In this document: positions 1-7,375 of the stretch, piece after piece
How positions within the stretch are numbered: the first letter of the stretch is position 1
Layout: the number at the start of each line of letters is the position of its first letter
NCBI GenBank assembly: GCA_035547915.1
Contig: DASZTS010000138.1
Coordinates: 1 to 64,000, forward strand
DNA from: DASSFG01 sp035547915
GTDB lineage: Bacteria; Planctomycetota; Planctomycetia; Pirellulales; JAICIG01
Direction: 5' to 3'
Length of the DNA stretch: 64,000 nucleotides
Position numbers and translations under genes: made by a program
Notes under the pieces: generated by a model
What the model was told of the DNA's origin: nothing
What the model saw: only the letters and a program-made list of their open reading frames with translations
Database searches by the model: none

Positions 1-117
1 GAAGGCGCCCAAGCCATGCTCTCACTGCGAGCCTTCTACCTGAATGACCAATGGGACGACTTCGTCAACCACCGCATTCAGGCTGAGCAAGAGCAGCTCT
101 ATGCGCAAGCCGCGTAA
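1..117 (+). CDS. C-terminal fragment of a transposase (5' part outside window)
   Basis: An open frame enters from the left edge and stops with TAA at 115-117, giving about 38 residues. The segment GAQAMLSLRAFYLNDQWDDF followed by a Gln/Glu-rich tail resembles the C-termini of transposases of the ISKra4 type as I remember them; the catalytic part lies outside the window. The frame runs antisense over the end of the IPT-like membrane gene on the minus strand, whose protein stops resembling its own family just where this frame ends. The simplest reading is an insertion sequence that landed in that gene. The family name is uncertain and the element's terminal repeat was not identified. Confidence 0.5.
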   Translation, partial: EGAQAMLSLRAFYLNDQWDDFVNHRIQAEQEQLYAQAA

Positions 118-1122
118 CGGCGGACAGCGAGTTGCAACCAACTCGAATCTACCCTGAATCAGCGAACGCGTGATCAGCAGATAAACATATCCGAAGATTG
201 CTGCCGCGCTCCAACTATAGAGTTGGAGTTTAGAAAGGCTGTAAGTATCGGTTTCTGGGTCCAGCAAAAGCGTGCCCAGCATCCCCTTGCGTTCACCGTC
301 GACCTTAGCAGGCTTCAGCCCTCCCGCCGCCGCCGTGTATACCAGGAACGCGAGAAAGGCTACGACAACTAACGCCGCGACGCTTGGCACGTGGGCCTGA
401 AATCTCGAGAGCGTGATCGGAACGGGGGGATCGGAGTAGTGTTCTCCCACACGGATGCGAAGACGTTGAGAACCCTCATAGATCTTAGCCTTAGGAACGT
501 TTTGAAATTCCAGCTTGTGCGTACTGCGCAAGATCCCCCGCACCTGGTCGGGCCGAGCCGTCTCGGTCGTCCACGCGGCATCGATCTCATCGCGTCCTTC
601 GAAAACGAGTACATTGTCTTCGGGCACTTCGCTAAAGCCCTCACCGATCAACACAATGTCGTAGGTCTATTTGTCGGGGAACGCCGTCGACGGATAGACA
701 GACGTAACGGCCAGGCGAACGTTGGGATCGCGTATCACGAAGAGCTCGGCACGCTCTTGGGGTGGTTCCGTCGCGGAGCGGGACACGCCGACGTAGTACT
801 CGCCGAGCGTGAGCGTGACCGGAAGGGTGAAGGTGCAGCCGGCGGGATTCGCCGTAATCGAGGCCGCGATAACCTCATCCTTTCGGGACGGTCGGTTACG
901 CGATATATCGGCCGGGCCCCCGTGAGGAGTGGCCTCGCTCAGAAACACGAACAATTCGCTATCTTTTTCGTCGAGGCCGGCGAGACGTAGCGTGACGGCG
1001 GTACCACGGATCGCGGGGTTCGGCGGTTCTATCTTGATGATCCGAATGCTCTGCCGCGCCGGTGCGTCATCGCTGGCTGCCTGCAGGAAAAGAATCGCAA
1101 TCAACGGCGCCAGCGCGGTCAT
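118..1122 (-). pseudogene. Broken IPT/TIG-like exported membrane protein with in-frame amber stop
   Basis: The gene begins at 1122 with a signal-peptide-like N-terminus (MTALAPLIAILFLQAAS) and codes for Ig/IPT-like beta-strand sequence. It meets a TAG at 667-669. In the same frame the sequence then continues as TYDIVLIGEGFSEVPEDN, a typical IPT strand, so the stop lies inside a domain. Two membrane segments follow (near AALVVVAFLAFLVY and AAAIFGYVYLLITRSL). After QGRFEL the sequence stops looking like a membrane protein, where a transposase fragment begins on the other strand; an artificial frame continues to 22. The gene is thus interrupted twice. The original was probably a surface-exposed, membrane-anchored protein of unknown role. 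Confidence 0.7.
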
Positions 1123-1212
1123 GCCATCGACTCTCTATAGAATCTCAATAGCGGCCGATCGAAAGGATGTGAACGCCGCTAGGTTCTTAGCGATATCTAT
1201 ATAAGTTGTCTT

Positions 1213-1312
1213 AGAGCAACCGACAAAACCGGATTGAGCTTCGAAAAATTGGGGTGTCACGGCCGATTTTTGACCCACGGCGCTCCGGCTTCCAGGTTTT
1301 GTCAGCCGCTCT
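1213..1312 (-). repeat. 100-bp inverted-repeat element, copy 1
   Basis: Plus strand reads AGAGCAACCGACAAAACC at the left end and GGTTTTGTCAGCCGCTCT at the right, around a partly decayed central hairpin. The strand given is the one whose RNA would pair its outer arms through G-U wobbles. It lies between two divergently oriented genes, not beside a stop codon. Confidence 0.9.
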
Positions 1313-1641
1313 TAGTCGTCCGGTCCGGTGACCATTGTCCCAGTGGCAAAATCAGCGTTCAATCACCTTTCGATCGCGGTTCTCTAACCGATCGATCATT
1401 CTTCTCGCGATGTTAGGGCAACCGAAAAAGGCGCGAAGATACGATCGGTCAAAGGTTGTTCAAGATAAAAAGATGATCGACGAGTGATTGAAAAGCGATT
1501 TCGCGGCTGGGATATTGATCGATTGGTGATCGGCTGCGCGTCATCCCGTGGTCGAAGCAAGGCCGACTACAGCTCAGCCGTGCACCCTCACGTCGTCGAC
1601 CGATTAGTCGGACATCCACTACATCTCGCGCGAGCAACATC
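1313..1641. other. Intergenic stretch with no recognised gene
   Basis: No convincing coding frame was found. The segment is less GC-rich than its surroundings and has many GATC tetramers between about 1370 and 1530. A string near 1409-1420 (GGCAACCGAAAAAG) looks like a decayed arm of the 100-bp element. It presumably holds the promoter of the downstream protease, but no clear -35/-10 pair was found. Confidence 0.4.
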
Positions 1642-3171
1642 ATGTCCAAGAAGACCGGTCGTGGAAGAACTACAAGTCGGCGCCAGCCTTATGCGCCCGC
1701 GACATTCCCTCTTCCGCGAGGCTGGAAAAAGAGCATCGTGGTGGAACTGCGGTATGAAGCCCCGGTTTCGATTGCACGGGGAAGATTCGTCGGCCTGGAG
1801 TCGGGGAAAGAAGCCGCCGATCGTCTGAACGAGGCGGTCGAAGGCCTGGCCGGCGAGGTTCAGGCCTCCTTCAGGGTGAAGTCGCAGGCGGTGAAGGCGA
1901 GCTTGTCCTTGGCCGCCGCGTTGCCTATGGAGCCCACGAGTGCGGTGGTGGGAAGGAGGATCGGCGCTGCCAAGTCGCCCCTCACTCCCGAAGAATTCTT
2001 CAAAAGCAACTTTGCCCGGGTGGTCCTCGACTCCTCGGCCGACGAGCACGACGTGGCCAAGCGATTCAAGCGGCACGATGCCGTCTGGGATGCCTATGTC
2101 GCGCCCATCCCCCAGCCACCGGTATTCTTGCAACCGCCCGATGTCGCCGGAGCAGGGGGCCCCTTCAATATCGAACCGACCCAAGGCTACATCTATAGCG
2201 CGCCCGACGGTGTCGGCGCCTGCGATGTGTGGGACCAACCCGGCGCGAAAGGTCAGGGTGTGACGATCTGTGATGTCGAAGGTGGGTGGAATCTCACGCA
2301 TGAGGATCTTCCGCCAGGCGTCAAACTGGTCGGCGGAACGATGCTCACAGCCCCCGAATGGGTCAACCACGGGACTGCGGTACTGGGAGAAATGCTCTCG
2401 GTGGCAAACGCGATTGGCACGGTCGGCATCGCCCACAAAGCAAAAGGGATCGTGCAAGGTGCGTTCGATAACGGTGTGTTCAACGCGGCCGCCGCGATCG
2501 ACAACGCTGCTTCGAAGCTAAAGCCGGGGGACGTTATCCTGATCGAATTGCAGTCGGAGCTGCAAAGCGGCAAAAGAGACTTTGTGGCGATGCAATACTT
2601 CTCGGAGGTCTTCACCGCGATCCAAGCCGCCGTCAACAAGGGAATCGTCGTCGTCGAAGCCGCCGGCAACGGCAATCAAGATTTCGATGCGGCCAAGTTC
2701 AACGGTACGGGCGTGCAAAAGGATTGCGGGGCGATTGTGGTGGGAGCGGGCGTACCGCCGTCGAATCGGGTCGACTTCAATGGATTCGGCGCCGGCTTTT
2801 CCAGCTATGCGCCGTTGGGTGCGCCGCGTTCACGAATCTTCTTCTCGAATTATGGGAAGATCGTGAACGTGCAGGGCTGGGGTTGGCACGTGTCGACGAC
2901 GGGTTACGGCGATGCCGGCGGAAAGGCGGCGAACCAGTATTACACGTTCCGCTTCTCGGGAACGTCGAGCGCTTCCCCTATTGTGACGGCATCGGTGGCG
3001 AGTTTGCAGGGGGCGGCCATTGCAAAACGCAATAAGCCGTTGACTCCCGCCCAGGTCAGGAAAATACTAACCGATACAGGAACTCCCCAAGCCGCGAGCC
3101 CAGGCATGCCTGTTGCCTCCAACCATATTGGCCCATTGCCGAACCTGCTCGCGGCACTCGCACGATTGTAG
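1642..3171 (+). CDS. Subtilisin-like serine protease (peptidase family S8) with N-terminal prodomain
   Basis: A 509-residue protein with the full subtilase triad: Asp211 in TICDVEGGW, His243 in VNHGTAVLGE, oxyanion Asn343 in EAAGNGN and Ser442 in FSGTSSASP. Residues about 1-165 precede the catalytic domain. The stretch 115-160 (ARVVL to VAPIPQPP) looks like an inhibitor-type prodomain. No classical signal peptide is visible at the Arg-rich N-terminus, so export is uncertain. The role is general endopeptidase; the substrate is unknown. The next gene starts 15 bp after the TAG stop and resembles this prodomain, so the two probably form a unit. Confidence 0.9.
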   Translation: MSKKTGRGRTTSRRQPYAPATFPLPRGWKKSIVVELRYEAPVSIARGRFVGLESGKEAADRLNEAVEGLAGEVQASFRVKSQAVKASLSLAAALPMEPTSAVVGRRIGAAKSPLTPEEFFKSNFARVVLDSSADEHDVAKRFKRHDAVWDAYVAPIPQPPVFLQPPDVAGAGGPFNIEPTQGYIYSAPDGVGACDVWDQPGAKGQGVTICDVEGGWNLTHEDLPPGVKLVGGTMLTAPEWVNHGTAVLGEMLSVANAIGTVGIAHKAKGIVQGAFDNGVFNAAAAIDNAASKLKPGDVILIELQSELQSGKRDFVAMQYFSEVFTAIQAAVNKGIVVVEAAGNGNQDFDAAKFNGTGVQKDCGAIVVGAGVPPSNRVDFNGFGAGFSSYAPLGAPRSRIFFSNYGKIVNVQGWGWHVSTTGYGDAGGKAANQYYTFRFSGTSSASPIVTASVASLQGAAIAKRNKPLTPAQVRKILTDTGTPQAASPGMPVASNHIGPLPNLLAALARL

Positions 3172-3186
3172 CCGTAGCACGATAGA

Positions 3187-3570
3187 TTGGTTCGGGCCGC
3201 CATGGTCATGCCCCGCGTGAGACCGCCGGCAAACTTGCCCGCCGTCATCCATGCGCGATTGAAGCCCCGCTGGGAATGGCAGCCGAAGCAGGGCCGATTT
3301 GCCACGAAAACGCGAGAAGTTCCCGCCCGTCAAAGATTGGCCGAGGGCACCGAGATCTCCCATCTTGTCGAGCGATTGCAGAAGGTCTCGTCCGACGAAC
3401 TTTCCGCGGCAGACAAGAAGCTGGCCCGCTGGGTCCAGTTCAGATTGCCCACGCACGTCGACATCGACGCCGAACTCCGCGAAATCAGGAGTTGGCCCTG
3501 CGTGGCCGAGGCCCACATCGTGCCCCCGCCCAGCCTGCCCGGGCCGATGATGAGCGGTTACCGATCGTGA
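3187..3570 (+). CDS. Small protein resembling the neighbouring subtilase prodomain (possible inhibitor or chaperone)
   Basis: Up to 127 residues starting at TTG 3187; ATG 3202 or 3208 are equally possible and none has a good ribosome site. The C-terminal half (LARWVQFRLPTHVDIDAEL, then EIRSWPCVAEAHIVPPPS) lines up with the prodomain of the upstream protease (FARVVLDSSADEHDVAKRF, then HDAVWDAYVAPIPQPP): same length, same hydrophobic pattern, same Pro-rich end. Known subtilase propeptides both fold and inhibit their enzyme, and free-standing homologues act as inhibitors. That role here is inference. A hypothetical protein is the safe fallback. Confidence 0.6.
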   Translation: MVRAAMVMPRVRPPANLPAVIHARLKPRWEWQPKQGRFATKTREVPARQRLAEGTEISHLVERLQKVSSDELSAADKKLARWVQFRLPTHVDIDAELREIRSWPCVAEAHIVPPPSLPGPMMSGYRS

Positions 3571-3613
3571 TCCCGGATGAATGATGACAAACCGTCGCGC
3601 CGCGGAGGTCTTG

Positions 3614-4078
3614 CTACGGTTCCACCTTATGGCGTTTCGTAGGCATCATCATCGAGCACGACGCGGGATCCACGGATCGCAAGATGAGATCGTATTTGCC
3701 CCTTGTCCGCTCGAGCGATTCTTCGACTTCCGAGCAACCTGAGCTTTGCAGAGCAGCCCGTCCACAGGCGCCATAAAGACGTTGGACTCTGAGCAGAAAG
3801 CTGCCCGCCGTGATCGCGAGATCGCGGACCGACGACTTCGAGGCCAGAATATCGCTGAATACGATGACCTTGCGCGGCACCAGTCCCAAGTGCTGGTAGC
3901 AGTTCAGGAGGACGCTCGCCGCCCGATCGTTCTCGACCGATCCAAGGCAATAATCCGTAACGACGTCGCGGTCCGCATGCCTTTCCAGGCGAAACCAGAA
4001 CCGGTCGTCGTTTTCGGCCGAAACCTGATACGAAAAATCGTCAGTCGTGCTTTGTAGTTTCAAGTCGCGGCCGGCCAT
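3614..4078 (-). CDS. Hypothetical protein
   Basis: 154 residues starting at ATG 4078, preceded by GAGGA about 7 nt upstream on the minus strand, which supports the start. I do not recognise the family. It is soluble, without signal peptide or membrane segment, and has a cluster of Cys in its C-terminal half (YGACGRAALQSSGCSEVEES). It converges with the subtilase pair. Two tandem copies of the 100-bp element separate it from the reverse transcriptase gene upstream, which has the same direction. Confidence 0.6.
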   Translation of the reverse strand: MAGRDLKLQSTTDDFSYQVSAENDDRFWFRLERHADRDVVTDYCLGSVENDRAASVLLNCYQHLGLVPRKVIVFSDILASKSSVRDLAITAGSFLLRVQRLYGACGRAALQSSGCSEVEESLERTRGKYDLILRSVDPASCSMMMPTKRHKVEP

Positions 4079-4100
4079 CTGCGTTCCTCTTTATTTATTT

Positions 4101-4199
4101 AGAGCAACCGACAAAACTAGATCGAGCTTCACAAAATCGGCGTTTCACGGCCGATTTTTTGCCCGCGGCACTCCGGCTTCCGGGTTTGTCAGCCGCTCT
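4101..4199 (-). repeat. 100-bp inverted-repeat element, copy 2 (tandem with copy 3)
   Basis: Has both outer arms and the intact central hairpin AATCGGC / GCCGATT followed by a T run. It is separated from copy 3 by one base, in the same orientation. The strand given is that of the better-pairing RNA, which is also the direction of the upstream reverse transcriptase. Confidence 0.92.
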
Positions 4200-4200
4200 T

Positions 4201-4300
4201 AGAGTAACCAAAAAAACCGAATCGAGCTTGAAAAATCGGCATTTCACGGCCGCTTTTTTTGCCCACGCCGCTCCGGCATTCAGATTTTGTCAGCCGCTCT
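4201..4300 (-). repeat. 100-bp inverted-repeat element, copy 3 (supplies the RT stop codon)
   Basis: Degenerate in the plus-strand left arm (AGAGTAACCAAAAAAACC) but with a clear right arm at 4284-4300. On the minus strand the arm starts AGAGCGGCTGA, and the TGA inside it (4290-4292) is the stop codon of the reverse transcriptase. The last few residues of that protein are therefore encoded by the repeat. Confidence 0.9.
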
Positions 4301-5612
4301 TTGATCCGTTCGCCCAAGCGTAATCTCCGCCGACGCGCCAATCGTGATTGCTGTCCGTCGGCGGCGTGTCCGCCAGCAGCGCGATGCCGCGCATTCGGCG
4401 GCGCGCCCGATCGTCCGTCGCGCCACGCTCGTGGTGATGGAACCAATACTGAAAGCCATTCAGCATACGGTCGATCTGGACGTCGATCTGGGCAAAGGCG
4501 ACTCGGTTGGAAACAAAACGATAGGCATCACCCCAGCCGCGAATCTTCCTGTCGATATGCACGAGAGTTTGGGCAAATGCCGACTCCGTCCGACGTCGTG
4601 CCCCGGCCTGCCGATAGCAGACGATCTCGGACTTCGCGGTCGCAATCATCGAAGCGATATCGCGCAGCAGTTTCTGTCGTGCCTTGCGGGAGGGCGAGAT
4701 GCCAGAGGGATGCACTCGGCAGCCTAAAAAATCGAAGCCATCGACTACCAATCCAAGAGCGGCTTTGTGACTACCGTCACCCGGCTGATAGCACTCCATG
4801 CCCAACCGAGACAAATGCTCGACCGCCTCCGAAAAGCCGGCCGCGACCGTATCGAGATCGGCGGCCAAGATCAGGAAGTCGTCGAGGTAACGAATCATCG
4901 TGTAGCGGTCGTCGTTGAGCTGGGCGTCGAAATCCCGCAGCGCCAGATTGCCAGCCAAGGTCGACAGCAGCGAACCTTGCGACACGCCTACCTGGGAGAG
5001 CGGGAAAAGCGCCAACCAAGCTTCCATCTCGGCATGATTCTCGATCTCGGTTTCCAAGGCGGCCGCGAAGAGATCGACGAACGCGCTGTCCTCGACATTC
5101 TCGCGCACAAGATCGACAACGTCTTTCCTTGGAACGCGCGGAAAGAAATCCTTCATGTCGGAATAGGCATAGGCTCGTGCGCCACGACGGATCGTTCGAC
5201 GGGCGAGATCGATCGCTTCGGGCACTCCTCGGCCAGGCGTGCCCGCAAAACTCGTAGCCCGCCGGAGGAATTGCGGAATGGCCCCCAACAGGGCTTGCGT
5301 CTTCACGGCCGGCGAGTGCATCGCATTCAGGAGTGCACGTTGGACGATGCGGTCGTTGATGTTGTGAACGGTGATTCCGCGCCTCGAGCCGCCGCTCTTA
5401 CGTTTGGCGTAGCCCCGCTTGGGAGAGAAGCGATAGCTTCCCTCACGCAGTTGCTTCTGAATCCGACGAAGTTGCCGAATGGGCGCACGCTCGAACCCCG
5501 CCAACTCACGTAGCAGATGCGGCCAGGCGGTATGCCGGACTTGGCTGCATACGGAGCGCGAGGCGCGATGCAGGCTCTCCAAGTTGCTCGCCATGAGGAG
5601 AAGTTGGCCCAT
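4290..5612 (-). CDS. Group II intron-like reverse transcriptase with YLDD active site, no endonuclease domain
   Basis: 440 residues. Recognisable RT blocks in order: RGITVHNINDRIVQRALL (78-95), motif A AYSDMKDFFPRV with Asp152, motif B VSQGSLLSTLAGNLAL (210-225), motif C RYLDDFLIL with YLDD at 242-245, and GFDFLGCRV (292-300). Residues about 358-386 (RGWGDAYRFVSN, then IDRML) resemble the thumb/maturase region of group II intron RTs. There is no HNH domain, and no group II intron RNA was recognised beside the gene. Free-standing group II-like RTs are known; the G2L4 class has YIDD where intron RTs have YADD, and acts in double-strand break repair. Leu at that position recalls this class, but membership is inference. 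An in-frame stop just before ATG 5612 fixes the latest possible upstream limit; no good ribosome site is seen. Confidence 0.88.
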   Translation of the reverse strand: MGQLLLMASNLESLHRASRSVCSQVRHTAWPHLLRELAGFERAPIRQLRRIQKQLREGSYRFSPKRGYAKRKSGGSRRGITVHNINDRIVQRALLNAMHSPAVKTQALLGAIPQFLRRATSFAGTPGRGVPEAIDLARRTIRRGARAYAYSDMKDFFPRVPRKDVVDLVRENVEDSAFVDLFAAALETEIENHAEMEAWLALFPLSQVGVSQGSLLSTLAGNLALRDFDAQLNDDRYTMIRYLDDFLILAADLDTVAAGFSEAVEHLSRLGMECYQPGDGSHKAALGLVVDGFDFLGCRVHPSGISPSRKARQKLLRDIASMIATAKSEIVCYRQAGARRRTESAFAQTLVHIDRKIRGWGDAYRFVSNRVAFAQIDVQIDRMLNGFQYWFHHHERGATDDRARRRMRGIALLADTPPTDSNHDWRVGGDYAWANGSKSG

Positions 5613-5632
5613 GTCTATGCATCAAAAGCTGT

Positions 5633-5663
5633 CGAGACCCTCATCGACCGCCGCCGGGTCTCG
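5633..5663 (-). promoter_or_regulatory. Hairpin in the leader of the reverse transcriptase gene
   Basis: A perfect 8-bp inverted repeat, CGAGACCC at 5633-5640 and GGGTCTCG at 5656-5663, with a 15-nt loop. Its inner edge is about 20 nt upstream of the RT start, where the ribosome binding site would be. It could control translation or be part of a structured RNA used by the RT. No function is shown. Confidence 0.45.
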
Positions 5664-6057
5664 ACCGTTAGGTACCGGCGTTCCACAGAGCATGGCTTGA
5701 GCCACGGCGATCTACGCTACGAAGACAGCCTTCGCGCGCCGGACAATCGCTGGATAGCGAAGCCCGATGGACCCGTTGCCCCCGTCTACCGCCAGCGAAA
5801 GACCGGCGGCTCGGGATGGCAAAATATCCGCCTGAGCGGATCAGAGGCCGACTGGCGGCCGAAACCAACGCGTCATGATTCGTGGGGCAGCCCCGCCACG
5901 CTGGATGGACCGAGGGACTCGGATCGCGGCGGCAGCGGCGGGCCGTCCAATGACGCACCGGTAACTCTCGGAGCGTGAAGCAGAATAACGGTTTCACGGC
6001 GATCCTCGTACACGGATGTGCGACCAATCGCCAAATTGGCAATCGGGAGAGATTCTT
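5664..6057. other. Unassigned stretch upstream of the reverse transcriptase
   Basis: About 390 bp with long open frames on both strands that do not resemble any family I know and lack good starts. It lies between the RT gene and the 3' end of the HD-GYP gene, both on the minus strand. It may carry the RT promoter or a non-coding RNA; nothing in the sequence decides this. Confidence 0.35.
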
Positions 6058-6787
6058 TTACTTTAGGCTCGCACGCGGTGAGAGGTCAATGTGCGGCCGA
6101 TGCGTTTGGCTGCCGGTGCGGTGCGCAATATCGACAAATTCGGCAAACCGTGAACAGAATGCCTCGACGATATGCGGATCGAAGTGCCGTCCCGACTCGG
6201 CTTCGATCATGCGACGTGCCTCCTCCGGTGCCTGCATCGGTTTATAAGCGCGGCGCGATGTCAACGCGTCGAAGACGTCGGCCACCGCCACGATGCGTGC
6301 TGCCAGAGGGATTTCGGTTCCCTTCAGCCCCGCGCAATACCCAGTGCCATCGAAGCGTTCATGATGATACCGGGCAACGTCGGCGGCCATCGTCAACAGC
6401 GGCGACGCGCCCGAAAGCTCTGCGGCCCGATCTAATAGGCGCCCCTGCCGTCACGTGCTGACGTATTTCCTCGAATTCCGCCGGCGTCAGTCGGTCGGGC
6501 TTTGCCAGAATGCGGCGATCGACCGCGATCTTGCCGACGTCGTGTAATGGGCTGGCCCAAAACAATTGCCGCAAGAATTCGTCGCTGATCTCGTGGCGAT
6601 ACTCGCCCTGCTGGCGCAATTGCTGGGCAAGGATTTGCGAACCTTGCCGGACTCGTCGCACATGCCCGACGTCACCGCCAACCGGTTCTTCGATGGCTTC
6701 GGGCAAGGCCATCACCACGGCGTCGCTGGCCGTGTGGTGCGGTTCCGTTGATGTGTCGATTCGTTGGGTCGGCTCGGTCATGCTCAT
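6058..6787 (-). pseudogene. HD-GYP-domain phosphodiesterase gene with a frameshift
   Basis: The N-terminal part (from 6787) contains SPLHDVGKIAV, the HD pair of HD-GYP domains, and runs to RQHVTAGA. The rest of the domain (RLLDRAAELSGAS, then HHERFDGTGYCAGLKG and VADVFDALTSRRAYK) is in another frame. Removing one base from the four-C run at 6442-6445 (GGGG on the coding strand) joins the two parts as HVTAG-RLLDRAAELSG, exactly as expected. HD-GYP proteins hydrolyse cyclic di-GMP; the usual GYP is GYC here. No receiver domain precedes it. It is either a real pseudogene or a homopolymer sequencing error. Confidence 0.8.
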
Positions 6788-6852
6788 ACGTGAGAAGATT
6801 ACGTGGTCTCATGCCATCTTATACTAACCGTCTGACAATACACTATGTCGCT

Positions 6853-6877
6853 GCGCGACGGGTAGTGATACCATTTG
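6853..6877. repeat. Short REP-like repeat, member 1
   Basis: GCGCGACGGGTAGTG is followed directly by GTGATACCATTTG (overlapping). The second part recurs inverted (CAAATGGTATCAC at 7244-7256) and the first recurs in direct orientation (GCGCGACGGGTGGTG at 7261-7275). The two members flank the small membrane-protein gene. Confidence 0.5.
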
Positions 6878-6941
6878 CCCCTGCGCCAAACAAAAACCCT
6901 AAAACGGTGCTTTGCGGGGTGCTGAGGTTTTAGGCAGAGGG

Positions 6942-7211
6942 CTAACAGCCCGGTGGCAACTCGGTATCTCTAAGGCCATAAAAATCCCAAGCGTCGATCC
7001 ACCGAACAAGGGCATCGTCGAGAGGTGACGGTAGCGGTAGCCTATCGAGCGGTTCATAGATGGTGACGAGTATTCGGCACAAGACCGGATCGATACCAGT
7101 CGCCCCGAGAATTGCGACCGCAGGCCCGATGCTCAGCGGGTAAGCGACAAGTAGTATCGCCAACAGCAGGCCCGCCCAGGCGCCGCCACGTTTCTTTCGG
7201 TTCTCGTCCAT
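6942..7211 (-). CDS. Small membrane protein of planctomycete type, unknown function
   Basis: 89 residues from ATG 7211 (MDENRKKRGG). A longer frame reaches 7259 but would begin inside the REP-like repeat. There is one clear membrane segment (WAGLLLAILLVAYPLSIGPA) with the motif YPLSIGPA, then a short loop and an acidic, aromatic tail (RWIDAWDFYGL). Small proteins with a YPLSIGP segment are familiar as uncharacterised planctomycete proteins. It is divergent from the kinase-like gene. No function can be stated. Confidence 0.6.
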   Translation of the reverse strand: MDENRKKRGGAWAGLLLAILLVAYPLSIGPAVAILGATGIDPVLCRILVTIYEPLDRLPLPSPLDDALVRWIDAWDFYGLRDTELPPGC

Positions 7212-7243
7212 GCCAGAGGATACCAGGACGGGAGGGAGGGAAC

Positions 7244-7275
7244 CAAATGGTATCACCACCGCGCGACGGGTGGTG
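7244..7275. repeat. Short REP-like repeat, member 2
   Basis: CAAATGGTATCAC, the inverse of the unit at 6865-6877, runs into CACCACC-GCGCGACG-GGTGGTG, a 7-bp stem with an 8-nt loop. It lies in the divergent region between the small membrane protein and the kinase-like gene. Confidence 0.5.
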
Positions 7276-7292
7276 GGCCGCGCGGCAGCTAC

Positions 7293-7320
7293 TTGACAAT
7301 TCGAATAGGGGGGCTGTAGC
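7293..7320 (+). promoter_or_regulatory. Possible sigma70-type promoter for the kinase-like gene
   Basis: TTGACA at 7293-7298 is followed after 16 nt by TGTAGC at 7315-7320. The -35 is perfect and the -10 is weak. Position fits a start codon at 7376. Confidence 0.3.
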
Positions 7321-7375
7321 CTACCACTCCTGCGGACTTGCGTTTTCGTGTACCGCGGCGGTTCTCTGCAGCGGC

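Noticed and set aside
4189..4446. Small coding frames running through the 100-bp elements
   Set aside because: Similar frames appear over several copies simply because the elements are alike and GC-rich; none has a ribosome site or a family.
4101..5663. A diversity-generating retroelement or an active group II intron around the reverse transcriptase
   Set aside because: No template/variable repeat pair with A-specific changes and no Avd-like gene was found, and no domain V-like hairpin or intron boundary was recognised next to the gene. This was checked by eye only.
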